A stretch of 64,000 nt of DNA from assembly GCF_015832195.1 (NCBI RefSeq), contig NC_052017.1, forward strand, positions 52,588,652 to 52,652,651, in the 5' to 3' direction. A model generated the notes under the pieces. That model was not told the DNA's origin. It was given only the letters and a program-made list of their open reading frames with translations, and did not search any database. Within the stretch, counting starts at the first letter, position 1; every line of letters begins with the position of its first letter. The stretch is from Motacilla alba alba. Its lineage: Eukaryota; Chordata; Aves; Passeriformes; Motacillidae. A program made the position numbers and the translations under genes. Positions 13,064-26,085 of this stretch are shown piece after piece.

Positions 13064-16000
13064 CTGGTTTTAATTTATTAAATTTATGAAGTTGTACACT
13101 GATATAAATCCACACAGCAAAACTGGAATAATGCTGTTGTTAATCAGGCCTAATGAAACAATGATCCTCTAGGTCAGAAATACAGCTGTATCTCTGATGT
13201 TAGGATAAATACTTGCTCAGCTTTGAAATTAGTTAAAAAGATTCTTGCTGTGGATCATGTACAGTAAGGCTAACCAGCACAACCCTCAGATCTATGTGAT
13301 ATGGAAAAAAATGTCTCACAAAGAGATGTGAATCAATAATTCAAATAATCCATCTGCCAGAAGAAATTCCATTGGCTAAGCACTTCTATAAAAATTCAGC
13401 CTGATAATATGGATGAAGCCAAACACCAAAGAATTTGCAGATTCATAAACTTCTTCTTACAGTCTGGGCCATAACACAGCAATACTGGTGTGTATTACTG
13501 AAGAGGAGCAAAACCACACTTGCCATCTGCCCCATGTCAACCAAATCATTCACATATTCTGACTGATCTGCTGCACGTTTAAAAAACTTATTTATGCACT
13601 TCCTTCAATAAAGAATTATCTATACTCACAGAAATTATAAGGTATTTAAAATAAAGTCTACTGAGTTAAGCTGGTATTAATTCTCACCTAAGCCCCTCAA
13701 AATCAGTATCAGAGATCCCCAAGGAAGAAAGGAAAGGATTTATAATGGCTGATGATCTAGCTTGAAAAAGAGTTTTTAGTTTGATTATATTAATAGACAC
13801 AGACAATTTTTCTGTATTATATTGAAACATTTGCTGGTTGAATACACACCAGCATAACAACCCAGGAGTCAAAACCAAGCAGAAAGAGTGGATGTACAAC
13901 AACAATTTTTTTTTTTTTTTTACTAGTTCAGGCATCTTCTTGCTTCAACATACTTACTATGCCCATAGCTCATTCCTATGGCAGGCCGACTCCAGCCTCA
14001 ACAATCACTTCTGGGGTACCTCCTCCCGCAGTCACAATTGCCCAGTCTGCCATTCCATGATCTGTGCTCATCCTGGGAGCACATCAATGAGGTCACTCAT
14101 GCAATCCATGCTTGAAATGCTCTCAAGTCAATGGCTGGCACTCTCTGCCCTGCAGCATTTGCTATGATGAGGAGAAAAGCTGAAGCAAATACACCACTTT
14201 GAGAATGATTGCAATTCTTACTAACCTTTGTGGGTGACTTCAACCATGGGAAGCTACAGAAGAATGTTCTGCACCCTACTAAAGATATTCCTGTAAAAAG
14301 TAATTCTGTTGCATTAAGGGACCCTTACAGGCAAAAAAAATTCAGCCACCAAGAATTCTGTTAATTTATTTTAAAATATTTTTGTTTGATCAATCTACCT
14401 TGTTATTTATGCATCAATCAAAACAACAGTTACTTATTGCAGAAAAGGCAATGATTTACTTATTTCAACATCTCTCAACAACACTGCAGCCACTTTTTGA
14501 TCCTTATTGGAATGCAAATACTATGCCTGTATTGATATAGAGAATTTTTGCTTGTTTCAAGCTTTATTGATGCAGCACATTACCTTACTTACATAAATTA
14601 ACAACTTTTTTACTGAAAAATGTATTTTACAAACTTTTTTTTTGTCCTGAAGCGCAAATAAAACACAGATACAGAAAACAATTCAACTTCAGAGTCCTGT
14701 GCTTAGCAAGTCAATAAACAGATCTACACCAGTTAAAAATAAAAGACATTCCTTTTCATTCCACAGAGCAAGAAAATTATCACAGAGATGTATTTCTCCC
14801 CTTTAACTTTGCACTAAATAAAATCCCCTGTTTTATAAGAGTAAGCAAAGAGCATTTGCCACAACCTTGACATTTGAGAAATAAAAGAAGGAACAAAACC
14901 GTGTAGTGTCAGAGGGAGAAATATGATGATTTCAGCAGTTTAAGAAAAACACAGTATTGTAGGTATTGAAAAAAGTTAGCAAAGGGCAAGACAAGTTTTG
15001 TTATGGCCTGGGATATATGCTTAGATAAATGACATGATAGTTCCAAAGAACACAAATGAAAAAACCCTGATTCAAGTTCATTAAATGACAGACTATGGGA
15101 AAAGCAAGAGAGAATTTGACCTAAAAACCTATTTCTTAGAATATGATTCCTACTCTAAAATTCAAAGACAAGCCAAAACTAATAAACAATTATACAGTGT
15201 CAATGCTTATGTATAGCAAATCATGATGTGCAAGGCAAAGAATATCAGCAGTTCAAGTTACTAAGTGAACACCCAGCGAGGTGTATCAGTTGCTCAAAAC
15301 ATTCATGGGGCAATGAGATGGCTGAGAAAGGCTGCATCAAACTCACTCTCTTAGACGCAGCAAGGGAGGCCAGTGAAGATGTGTGAGTGGATCCAACTGC
15401 ATCTTGGAGTGCACCACTGAACAGGACTGGTTTCTTCAGTGTTGATAACCCTGAATGCATGAATATGGGCATTGCTGCTTAGAAGGTCATAAATACATAA
15501 CTACAATAATGTATTTACAGTTGTTTTAAACAGCAAAGGAAAAAAACTTGAGGAATGACTCTTAGAAAACTCTCCCCCAGCTTGATGGTCAAAGCTGCAA
15601 TGCCAAGCCAGACTATCCACCTGAGAACAGACCAAATATGTCTCAAGTCAGAAAGAAACTTCATGATCATGATGATATTAGGCTTTCAGCTACAGACAGT
15701 GGGCACGGCTGTCCCAGCTGCCAGTGTGGGGCACTTGTGGCATCCCAGCTAGACAGCAGTGCAAAGTAAGAGGTGAAACTGGTCTCTCACTGCAGCTTGA
15801 GGGGATCATATATGATGAGGACAGTAAAATACAATTCAGCACACAGGAAGGAGTTCATTCCTATTTAACCAGACGAATAATACAACACTGAATTTCCTGA
15901 AACCTAGATTTTCTACTATAAAACAAGTAATAGCAGCTCTAACAAGTCAGAGGTTGTGAGAAGAGCACTATGGACACATTTGCATTCTCCTGCCCATACG

Positions 16001-17094
16001 TGTTTCCCTCCCCCAGCTGAGTCTCAAGAGGTGGTGGCAACTATCAGGAGACTAAGTTTTACTAGCAATGGAGGAAACAGCTCATATAAGTTCCTTTCAT
16101 GTCCCTACCACTTGGACAGCAACGCTGAGATGTGAACCAGCATTTTTATTTATTTTAAAAAAGTTTTGATTTAAATTCTCTGCTGGAATGCTCTGGAATA
16201 AATTCTATGTGGAAGTGGAAAAATACAAGGAGGAATGGGATTATGTGTTGTGATCTAGTTCTTTTTTGGGATTTTCCAGGTAAAATCTGTTCCTCTTACA
16301 AGCATTCCTTTGATGAAAATTCAGCCTCAAGTGTTGCAACAAGCAACATCTGTGACAGTGAAACAGAAAAAAACTCATGTTTCAAACATTACACTAATGA
16401 TTTGAAGTTGGTGCCATCTACTTTCTGTATCCTGGTCTGAGTAAATTAAGTTTAGTGACTACAGTCCTGTTCACAAAGCACAGTAATCTCCATGAAAAGC
16501 ACCACTGCAATCCTCTGGCTACACCTGGTAGGGAGGTCTAATATTTAAAAGCCAACAATATTATCTAAGACAACCTCCAGACAATCCTCTTCCAAAACAG
16601 GTTAGAGAAACAGCAGAGGGATAATGAGAGAAAATGTACGTTAAGCACAATTTTCTTTTTGAATACACAGTTGAGGTTGGTTTTGCTCTCTGTTAGCCAA
16701 GGACAACAAAAGCCATAGCTGTGTGATAAACATTTTTTTGAGCAAGCTGGACAGAAATGCCCTTTAAAATTAATCTAGGGGGGAATAAAAGCTCTTTCAC
16801 TGAGCAACAGTCCCTTAGTCCCTCGACCCTTCTGAAAGTCTATCCCTCCAAAAGAGGTGCCTCTAGTCCTGTCTGTTCCTTTTGGGCTGTCAGCTGGGAA
16901 TCGTAGCTCTCAGCTAATTTCCAGTATTTGGGTACTGTTTTGTTATACAGCGGCACCAGCTATTCCCACAGGTCCTTCAAGGGGCCACTGTTGCTGCACT
17001 GTTCTACTTCTTCTTCCCATGCTGTCAATATAACTGTCCATATTCCCTACAATGGCAAGAAAATTACTTCTGAAAGAAGAATGCTTAAGATCCA

Positions 17095-17107
17095 CCCCCC
17101 CCCCCCC
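17095..17107. repeat. Poly-C tract
   Basis: Thirteen consecutive C bases in gene-free sequence. Confidence 0.9.
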
Positions 17108-19140
17108 AATATTTTAGACCCCAAGTAGAACCTTGTGTCCCAGTGGACATTCAAAGAGCTGCTGGGCACGACTTCTTGTGAAATTTCAGGGCACAGAGTT
17201 CCTTCAGTGATCACATCTGATCCGACTTCAATTCGCATCTGCAGAAGTTTAACGCATCTCAGATCTTTTTGACAGCACCAGAATTTTTGCTGATGCTGAG
17301 AACATTTTGCTGCTAGTTTACATCCTTTCCCGAGGAAGCACAGAAAGACAAGCCAAAGCTTTAACTCTTCTAAGCTATTATTTTTCTTTTTCTTTTGATA
17401 CAGTTTAGCCATAGGCATCTTGGTTGCTGGCTGCACTTGAGAGTTCCACAAGCACTTTGGAACACTTCTCTAAGGATGCTGGTTCTGAAATCTCTGTTTG
17501 CTGAGAGTCTGCTGAATAAAACACCTTCATCTTTAGCTTTTCCTTACGATCTTTTCCAGGAACACACACTACTCCTACCTTCTGCGGGCAGTTAGGGTAC
17601 ACATACACAGCACTGCAGCACATGTTGTGTAATGCAGTTTTTGAGAGTGCAGGGCTGTCTCTGTGACACTCTTCTGTGCTATTATACTATATCTAAAGCT
17701 CTAAGTGTGGACATGAACTTCATGCAAACAACAGTGAGATTCACAGGATGGTACAAGCAAAAAAGAATCTGAGGAGCCTATTCCTACACCCTAGGGTGGT
17801 ATCTGTACTGTGTATCTGTGTGCTACCAAGAAAATCCCCTGCTTCTGATCCTGTCTTTTGTGAAGAGGGACGGGACAAGAAACTAGTTGCTATGATCTCC
17901 AACTGAAATACAGAAATGCTCTACAGGGCAAAGGAGTGGTAGGATAAGCTCTACAACAGACAAGCAGACTCAGTCAGCACATTGTTGCAGGCAGATGACG
18001 TGCCAGCAGAAGAGAACAGCAGTCCCAAGACAATTGTGGCTGGCCCACAACCTCAGTCTATGTCAACTCTGTGGCCTGTAAGCCAAAGGTTTGCTTTTTT
18101 CCCACTCCCTTGCATACCACATGGCATCTCCAGCCTTACACAATTACTGACTTCTCCCTGGATCTTTGGGTGAGAGAAGCAAAGTTGAGGGCAGACTACA
18201 GATAGCAGCAGACAGTAAGTTAAACATTCAGTCTGAGAGCTGAACAGAAAGGGTAAAGGCTTCTCTGATTCTGAAGAACGTTCCTCCCTCATTCAAACCA
18301 GCTTTCTTGAACCTCCTGCACACATGACAGCAATCTGTGTCCAAGAACAGAGCAATCAGCTTTTCTGGCAGTCCAGGTACTCTTTTACAGCTACATAGAA
18401 GTTGTTCTTTTTTACGCATGCTCTCAGTCTTTCCTGGTCCCTATGTCAAATGACTGTGTGTTCATGTAGTTCTTATTTTACCAGAATTCACCCCTTACAA
18501 GAGGCTGAAAAATTCCTTGTGGAACAGTTTGAACAGAGAAAAAAAGTCCCCACTGGATTACAGCTCATTGAATGTAGCAGAAGTTATTTAAATGAATTAA
18601 AATTATACTTAAACCCAGACTGTTCTGCAAGATAATTACTTTCACTACAAGATCATCATTACTCTAGCTAATGTGCTGTTGTAAGTTATGTGTCCTTTAA
18701 TGATGGTCATGATATCCAAACAGTGAGCAACACACAATCAATTATAAAGCTGCTCTTGAACCATCTTCCATACATACCAGTATGCAACTCACATTAAATT
18801 CCTCAGATTAACTGGTCTGGGGCCTCTCTGCAGCAACACAGACTGGATTCAGGTGTTTAGAAGAAATGACAGCTCAAGATGATTCCTCCTTCACAGAGAC
18901 AGAACAAGAACTAAGAGGCAAACCTGTGCTAATGCCTATCTCCATAGAACATTAGAGAAGCCGTCGATCGAAAAGATGCTTGATAATCCAGTATTTCTTC
19001 TGGACACCAAATAACATAAAAAGGGAAGAATTTTAGTGGGTGGGGAAGTGGGGAGGGACAGACTCTGGGAAACTTGACCAGGCCAAGTTTTGAGGGCTCA
19101 GCAACATGCTACAGGCAGTACAAGATTCTAACTCCATAGA

Positions 19141-19370
19141 CCAAGGCGCAGGATAAAGGCAGCTTCCCTGGCCCTTCCCCTCCTCGCCGGGACGCTGCCC
19201 CCGCACGGCCGGCCCGCACCAGGAGAGGGCGCTCGGACACCAACCAAGCGCGGGAGTTGCTCTCATGAGCGCTCCCGGCTAATTAGCGCCGCGGTGCCGG
19301 CTCCCGTTCCGCGGGATTAGCTCGCTCGCACGCTCAGCCGGCCGCAGGCAGGACCGCAGCGGCCAGGGCG
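19141..19370. promoter_or_regulatory. CpG island, gene-distant
   Basis: I count about 28 CpG dinucleotides in these 230 bases. GC content is roughly 70 percent, against CpG-poor flanks. The observed/expected ratio is therefore near 1, which marks DNA kept free of germline methylation. It lies about 22 kb upstream of the INHBA promoter, with no recognisable coding exon beside it. It also contains a CTCF-like motif. It may be the promoter of an unannotated non-coding RNA, a distal alternative promoter, or an enhancer-type island; I cannot assign a strand. Confidence 0.7.
19219..19232 (+). promoter_or_regulatory. CTCF-like motif in the CpG island
   Basis: CCAGGAGAGGGCGC matches the core CTCF consensus CCASYAGRKGGCRS at all but one of 14 positions. 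Occupancy is not known. Confidence 0.4.
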
Positions 19371-20436
19371 TGGGTCTCAGGCCTGCTGGACTGCAGCGAC
19401 TGCTGTCCATCTGCAGAAGCTTCTCGTTTTGCTTTTCTTTTTCACTATGCCTGCCAAATCCTTCCCCAAGGCAGGGGAGCACTAAGGCTATTCCTTACTC
19501 CGTGACATCCCTGGGGCCTGTGAGACGCCTTACTGAATCCACTGCTGCTCCTTTTCCACAGTGCAGTACCTACAGGGATGGACACACTGGGAGGCCAGAG
19601 CTGCTCCTGCAAGAGTAACAGCATGCTGGCTTCTGTCCTCTTGCTACCGTCTCACATCCTACCTCTCCATTCGGCCTGGCATCTGTACTGAGTGGTGACG
19701 AGGCAGCCACGGGGCTTCTGGAATGCAGAACCCACATCCCACCCACTGTCGTGTCAAGCTTTGGCCTCATAGGATGCTTAGGATGCCAGAAGGATCCCTC
19801 TAATGCCTGCATCAGGAATTAATGTTCAGAAGACCCTGCCCCATGAAGTCACTCTGCCCCCACCCCCTAACCCACAATCTGATCCATATGGTCTCACATA
19901 CCAGGCAGAAATGGTGACATCCTTTGGACCCCGGGTCTAACCAGGTATAACTCCAAAGTTGGCCTTGCTTTCCACAGGAAGTTGGGCGGTGACCTCCAAA
20001 GGTCCCTCCCAAATCAAGTGGCTCTGTGTCTGTCATTGCTGGCTAAGTACAGATAAAATGTCCTATTCCTATTTGATGCTGCAGAAGCAAAAGTTACAGA
20101 TGGGTAAGTCAATTTTGATCTGAACATACAAGGACTAAGAAAGCTGCAGACCATTGCAGACTTTGTAACGTGATTGCCTCAGCACATTACTGCCTCCCTC
20201 TCTACACTGTCCTGCTCACATTTCTTTTACAAACTCTGTAAACAGCGTGTGGGATGGGTTACATCCTGGATCCACTGCACATGTGAACATCAATGTAATT
20301 GATGGTGGACAGCCACCCTGTAGGAAGATATGACGTTCACTGATGGGCCACCTAGAAAAATGTCTAATTTGTAATCATCAGGAAGTTTCTCTCAATGCTA
20401 GCAGGCAAAGGATTGTCACATTTTGTCATTACAGTT

Positions 20437-20450
20437 ACTCACTAGTGAGT
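20437..20450. repeat. 14-bp perfect palindrome
   Basis: ACTCACTAGTGAGT is exactly self-complementary, without a spacer, in gene-free sequence about 1 kb beyond the CpG island. No function is evident. Confidence 0.7.
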
Positions 20451-22420
20451 CTGCTGGTGCACTCACTCTTTAAAGGTCCACCACTACCAATGCAGAACTG
20501 GTTTAATTGAAGTCCCTGAGTCTTAATATTTTTTCTTTTAATGAAGCCTTCTAAGAGAACTTGCCCATAGCTATCAATTTGATTTGATTATATAAATGGA
20601 TATGTTTTAAAACAACATTGTCCATGCTTTAACTTATTTTTGAGTTATTGTGACTATTGTGAGGGGCCAAATTTAACACAAAAGTGGGTTAGTATATGAT
20701 AAAGAAGGTTGATTTTACTTTGTTCCTGAAACTGCTCTGATAATATGGTAAGAAAATAGGCTTGACTTAGTGGATGTTTCTGTAAACTTGCACTTGGACT
20801 TCCCAGGAGTCCCTGGATAGGCTGTGTACCACACCTTGGGTTTCCATCTGCAAAAGGCAGCTAACAGTTCCCTGCCTGGCAGCAGCAGTGGGACTAAAAT
20901 CCTGCTAGGACTGCAATATGCACAAACACTACATAAGTGAAGGCCATATAGGTGCCAAGAACAGATACCTATATACATATTCAGATAGCTACAGACTTTT
21001 TTTTGACTTGATTAAGTTTAAACATTTTAAGATAAAAGCTGCTATTTCAAGCTTCTTAGTCTCAAGGAAATCCATAATAAAAACAAACCATCAGCACAGA
21101 AATAATTTGGATTATTCATGCTCAGAAGAAGTGAGAAATTTGTCAAGGTCACTTTGAGGCTTTGACAGACTGAGGAGAAAACAAAAAAAAAATCAAGTGT
21201 ATGAAATTCATGACAGAAAAAAGACATTGGATTAAAACTTCTTTACCCATTACTTATTCAAATGCATATGTAAATCTAGTATTTTATCTCCAGCTGAATA
21301 CTCAGGCAGGCTGAAACACTGAAAATTAAAATGAGTTTGTACATAAAAAGCCAAATTTTTCTAAAATGCCTTAAGGAACAAGTCTGGGGCATAGATTTGG
21401 TCCAGAACATTTACTCTTTGAGTAAAAATCAGTTAATCTTGAAAACACTGCAGCCCTTCATTTGCCATAGATTGCTGGAGTGTCAGGAGACAAATGCCTC
21501 ATGATTTTTTACCCTCTCCTCAGTTCTCAGATTCTTGTCTAATTCAAACTAATAAATTAGAAGATTGGCTAACTTTTAACCCCTGGCTAGAGGTTTTCCT
21601 CCCAAGTGCTGCCCACAGGAAATTCTTGTTTTAAAATATGCTGGAGTGACACTAATAGAGCCTTTCAATCAAAAGGAAATTTTGATCCAGCAAAAGTGCA
21701 AGACTGGTCCTATTGCCTACTCATTATTTTGTGTCAAAGTTTTAGAAATGCAGTTGCTTGTACAGACAGCAATAAGCACTACCACTCATCCACAGCCTCT
21801 TACAAGGATGGGCCTGAACCACCAGATTCTGATATGAATCCAAAGTCTACCCCATGTCCCCCTAATTCTGGATTTAGAGTTTTGTTCAGCCACAGTTCTA
21901 ATACAAAGAGTCACAGGCGCAGTCATAGAAACATAGAGATATTCAGTTTCCTAAGTGGGAACTTTCAAACATATATGGGCTTAATTTGATCCTTATCCCC
22001 ATAACTAATGACCAAAGGAGCATGAAACTCAGTGTTACACACTAAGTGTAAAATGAGATCTTTAGTACTACCTCGGCCTTGCTAACGAGGGTATATTTTT
22101 TGTGTGTGCCTGTCTGACACAGGCAAGCTGTACAATCCGTGGAATGGATTGCTGGGGCAATTCTGCATGCGTTACTTGCTGCAGAGACGATCTGGGACCT
22201 TTCCTGTAGCAGATCTGTTGTTCTCCCACTTCTGCACTTCAGTGAACACCTTCGGTCTGAGGCTTTCCCAACTGAGTTGCTTCATTCCTCTGCATCAGGG
22301 TGCATGTGTGTGTCACGTAAAGCATGGGGGAACATTAGTGTGGAGTCCTTACACAGCAGCAAAAGTGTCATATGTCTGTTTTGCAAGATATAGAGTGCTT
22401 CATATGCAAGTTATTAGCAA

Positions 22421-22488
22421 GATATAGATACAGATAAAGACATAGATACAGATATAGATATAGATGATATAGATACAGATATAGATAA
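22421..22488. repeat. GATA/GATACA microsatellite
   Basis: Imperfect repeats of GATA with TAGATA and CAGATA units extend for 68 bases. This is a simple repeat with a likely variable copy number. Confidence 0.9.
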
Positions 22489-22889
22489 GCATCTGTATAG
22501 CTCTGGAAAATGTTGACACTTTCCTGTGCAAGGGATAATGCATTTTAAATCTACTAACACCAAAGAAGAGGCAAGACATCGTTCTTAGATGGTGTTTGAG
22601 GGATGAAAACAGTTGGTGAGTGCTTAGTTTGGTAGCTGGAGCAAAGCACTGCTATTCAACTCAAAATGAATAAAATACAGTTGTGAAAACCTTTCAACCA
22701 ACTGTGACAAAATAGTTTCTCATGGTATTACTTTTTAACCTTGTTTTTCACTCTTCATTTCTGCATTTGATATTTTTCCTTCTTTCTTTCAAAGGAAATA
22801 GAGATCAAAAAGCATTGTAAATACAGAGAATCTCTCTGTTGCAGAGATTGCCGGTTACCTTTTGCTTCTGCTACCCTTTAACTGTAATA

Positions 22890-22985
22890 AAAATGTGAGA
22901 ACACAGAACTGGAAAGGACCATCTGGAACCATCTGTGAACCGTTCCTTGCACTGTAGGCTACTATGAATTAGATGTTTAATTACA
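22890..22985 (-). mobile_element. Short CR1-like 3' end, reverse orientation
   Basis: The string ACAGAACTGGAAAGGACCAT and the following GTTCCTTGCACTGTAGGCTACTATG resemble the reverse complement of an old CR1 subfamily 3' end (GGTCC...CCAGTTCT, then a TGCA-rich part). It is short and diverged, so the family call rests on eye alignment only. Confidence 0.5.
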
Positions 22986-23858
22986 AACAGTGCATAGAAT
23001 ATCTACTCCACATGTCACAGGCCATGAAACAGTTCCTATGTAACACAATTAGGAAAGATGATGAATAATATTGAGCATTCAGAACTATAATGTGAAAGAA
23101 TACAGCATCAAGCATCATCAGCATCTAAATACTGGGAGCTAATATCATTTTAGGGTAAAATGATCTTGAGAAGTAAAGCATGAATTTTGCTGTAAGAAGA
23201 GAAACCCCAAAAAATCCCAACATCCACTGCACTGACCCAGAGGAATATTTTTTCTTTACTTCAGAACTTTGTAGTCCATTTAGCTGGGAGTCTGTGAATC
23301 AGATTCACCTCCCACTCCCTTACAGGAGAGGAGTTCATGATGGATGCATGTGTTATTGGCTGTAATTCATTTCCTTTTCATTTCCCCATCAATAGTACTA
23401 CACTCACCGTATTTAAGCCACCAGGAGCATCTGTAAAAGCTATAGAAGCCCATGCAGTAGAAGTGCAACCCTGGGCCAACTCACCTGACCTGCACCTGCA
23501 CTGCAAAGATCTAGGGGTGTTGTTGGAGTGCACTGATCTGCTGCCAGTGGCATTGTAAGGGAAATATAAGAAGTATTTGAAGCTGTATTAAAGGTATAGC
23601 TTAAAAAGACAGTGCATCAAAAATTCTGCTCTTTTGTGCGCTGGGCTGAAAAAGTTTCTTCTTCACATTAATTCCCAGTAAGTCTTCCTCAGAGAGTGTG
23701 ACTTCATAATCTGAAAAGGAAAAGTAATGGTTAATGGATTCTTTAACTGGATAGCTTTTGGGTTTGGGAGGGTGTCTTCTAGCATTAAGGCCAGGCTGAA
23801 TTCCAGCAGCTTCAGTTTGCCAATCATAAAACAGAGCTTAAAACAAGTAGCAAGAAGT

Positions 23859-23867
23859 AAAAAAAAA

Positions 23868-23900
<33 letters not shown>

Positions 23901-23901
23901 A
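23859..23901. repeat. Poly-A followed by GA microsatellite
   Basis: An A run (23859-23876) is followed directly by an uninterrupted GA dinucleotide run to 23901. This is a compound simple repeat. Confidence 0.95.
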
Positions 23902-24042
23902 AGCAGCCTACAGCTACAGCTTATTTTTCTCTCCCCTCTTCCATACGGAAGATATTCCCTAAATACATTGAGTGGACAGTGTCCCAAAGGGGCTATTCAT
24001 CACCTCCAACAGGAATATGCATTGGGAGGCCTTCACTAAATT

Positions 24043-24075
24043 AAAAAAAAAAAAAAAAAAGAAGAAGAAGAAAAA
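24043..24075. repeat. Poly-A followed by GAA repeat
   Basis: Eighteen A bases are followed by GAAGAAGAAG and further A. This is a second compound A-rich repeat within 200 bases of the GA microsatellite. Confidence 0.9.
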
Positions 24076-25194
24076 AGCTCAAAGAACAGCTATCCACTTA
24101 TCTCATCATTTGGTTGTCTTTGATTTCAAGGAGTGAATAGAGAAATGTTAAGTCTTCACTAGATTTTTAAAAAGTGCTCCAAAGTCCAATGCCTCTTCCC
24201 CCGCCCTAAGTACAGGAGAGATATCCAACAATTTCTGCAAGTACTGTCTTGCATTAAAAGTGCATTTTAATTACTTTTACATTACATGGGATTAAAATAC
24301 TATTTTTGTACTCATTTAGAAAAAGTTATTAAAACCCAGACAGAGCAATTCAATACTCCACTGACAGACAGATTTAAATACCATTGGTATGTACCAGTGT
24401 CCATTCTGCCTGAGCTTCAGCAGAATTTTTGTAATTAGAATTTGAGATCCTTAGGGACTGTAAAGTGAAAAAAAAATAGGTCAAGGTTCAACCTTACAAA
24501 ACACTAAACATTTTCAAGACAGATTGAGTGGCCTCAGTTTTATCTTAATCCAAATGAAAGCTGAGGGTGCTCAGTATCTATCAGAAGTACTCAGCGCTTT
24601 GCAGGGTTAAGTGTCCCAAGGATACTGAAAAGCCTTTAGAAAACACTGTAATAAAGACCTCAACCATTTCCTGAGGGACTGTTTCTTGTGAGGCCAGAGA
24701 TAATTCAATGTCTGTGTGAGTTCACACTTGAGACTTTCCTGACCAGAAATGGTTAAGTTCTACAAATTACAATTTAGTGGTCAGGTTTCACTGTCTTTTT
24801 GGAAGCAAGAGCAATAAATGAATTTTATTTGGAGTTCAACAATGGCATAAAAGTGGATACTCTATCTGAAATGCCACTGTTCTCAGGAGACTTCCAGCTC
24901 CGATTAAGAAGGTCTGGAAAAGAAGAACCTATATTGACTCCCCACTATATTTGAACTTTTGCATTGAATTGATTACTGATCTGTGAAGCATGCAAAGAAC
25001 AGACACATTTTAAATCTCACAGAAGTTTCACTTTTTGTCTATAGAGCAAAAGGTAAAACTAAGCATGCAAGTTGTAGAAATCAACTTAAATTTGTGGAAG
25101 TTACTAAGACCATTTTGAAGGTGTTTGATCCTTCTAAGGTCACAAATGAAACTCAGCATTATGCACTTCACTAACCTGACCCTATATCTGGCCT

Positions 25195-26085
25195 GATGGT
25201 ATTTATCTCAGGGTACTCAAAGAGCTGGCTGATTCATCACAAAACCTCTCTCAATGGTCTTCCAGAGGTCTTGGCAATCTGGAGAAGTCTCAGTCAACTG
25301 GAAGTGCCCCAGTTTTCAAGAAGACCAAGAGGGTATATCCTGGTAACTATAGGCCTGTTAGTGTCACTTCAGTACCTGGTAAAGTTATGGAGAAAATTAT
25401 CCTAGATATTATTGAAAGCACTTGAAGTAATTGGTCACAGCAAGCATGGCTTCATGAAGGGAAAGTCTTGCTTGTCAAGACTTGCTTGATTCCATTTTAT
25501 GACAAAGTTACCCACCGAGCTGACCAAGAGAACCTACTTGAAATTTTTTGGTTCTCAGTAAAGCTTTTGATACTGTCTCTCACAGGATCATTCTGGACAA
25601 AATGTCCAGTCCACAGCTGGATAAATACATCATGCAGTGTGTGAGCAACTGGCTCACAGGTCAGGCACAAAGGATGAGAGAGAATGGAGTGACTTCAGAC
25701 TGGCAACCTGTCACTAGTGGGGTTCCACAAGGCTCCATCCTCTGCCCTATGCTCTTCAATTTAATAAATTACTTGGACTCAGGGCTGGAAGGAATACCAA
25801 ACAAATTTGACAATGACACTAAATTGGAAGGAGCTTTTGACTCCCTCTAAAGCAAAGAGGCCCCAAAGAGAGACCTGAACAAATCAGAGGGCTGGGAAGC
25901 AGCAACCATATGAAGTTGAACAAAAGTGCCAGATTCTGCACCTTGGACAGGGCAAACCTGGATGTATGGACACACTAAGGAATGAGATGCTGGAATCTGG
26001 GGGTCTTGCTTGCCAGAAAGCTGAAAATGAGTCAGCAGTGCCCTTACAGCCAGGAGGGCCAACTGTGTCCTGGGATGCTTCAGGA
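25195..26085 (+). mobile_element. CR1 LINE fragment with decayed reverse transcriptase
   Basis: About 890 bases align by eye to the central and C-terminal reverse-transcriptase part of avian CR1 (chicken repeat 1), sense strand. Recognisable pieces in order are the region read as NYRPVSVTSVPGK (from about 25350), the HGFMKGKSC-like part at about 25446, SKAFDTVSH at 25557, WLTGQAQR at about 25651, and [16 protein letters not shown] at about 25708. The catalytic F-A-D-D box has decayed to F-D-N-D at about 25807, and stops and frameshifts interrupt the frame (for example around 25425-25545). The endonuclease half, ORF1 and the 3' tail are missing. It is an old, immobile, 5'- and 3'-truncated copy. 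Confidence 0.9.

Larger units (their letters stand above)
1..19000. other. Gene-free upstream flank, left part
   Basis: No frame here is longer than about 134 codons, and none shows a recognisable domain, signal peptide or splice-linked partner. I see unique AT-rich sequence, T-rich runs (near 3437-3460, 5665-5688 and 8910-8930), the poly-C tract at 17095, and copies of the ancient repeat at 8136, 12424 and 13011. A pyrimidine-rich zone at about 4740-5400 may be a very old transposon remnant, but I cannot name it. Confidence 0.6.
19371..25190. other. Gene-free flank between the CpG island and the CR1 fragment
   Basis: The first 700 bases after the CpG island (to about 20040) remain GC-richer than average and contain splice-like signals, for example CCTTTTCCACAG at 19550-19561. 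No coding exon is convincing. Beyond that are the palindrome at 20437, simple repeats at 22421, 23859 and 24043, and the small CR1 piece at 22890. Confidence 0.5.

Noticed and set aside
17047..17451. Minus-strand open frame of 134 codons
   Set aside because: It spans the poly-C tract read as glycines and shows no domain.
21606..21989. Plus-strand open frame of 127 codons
   Set aside because: No recognisable family, and the overlapping frame is open as well. It is consistent with chance in sequence of low stop density.
25548..25850. 100-codon frame with reverse-transcriptase similarity as a host gene
   Set aside because: It is part of the CR1 fragment with a broken catalytic box and disrupted flanking frames.
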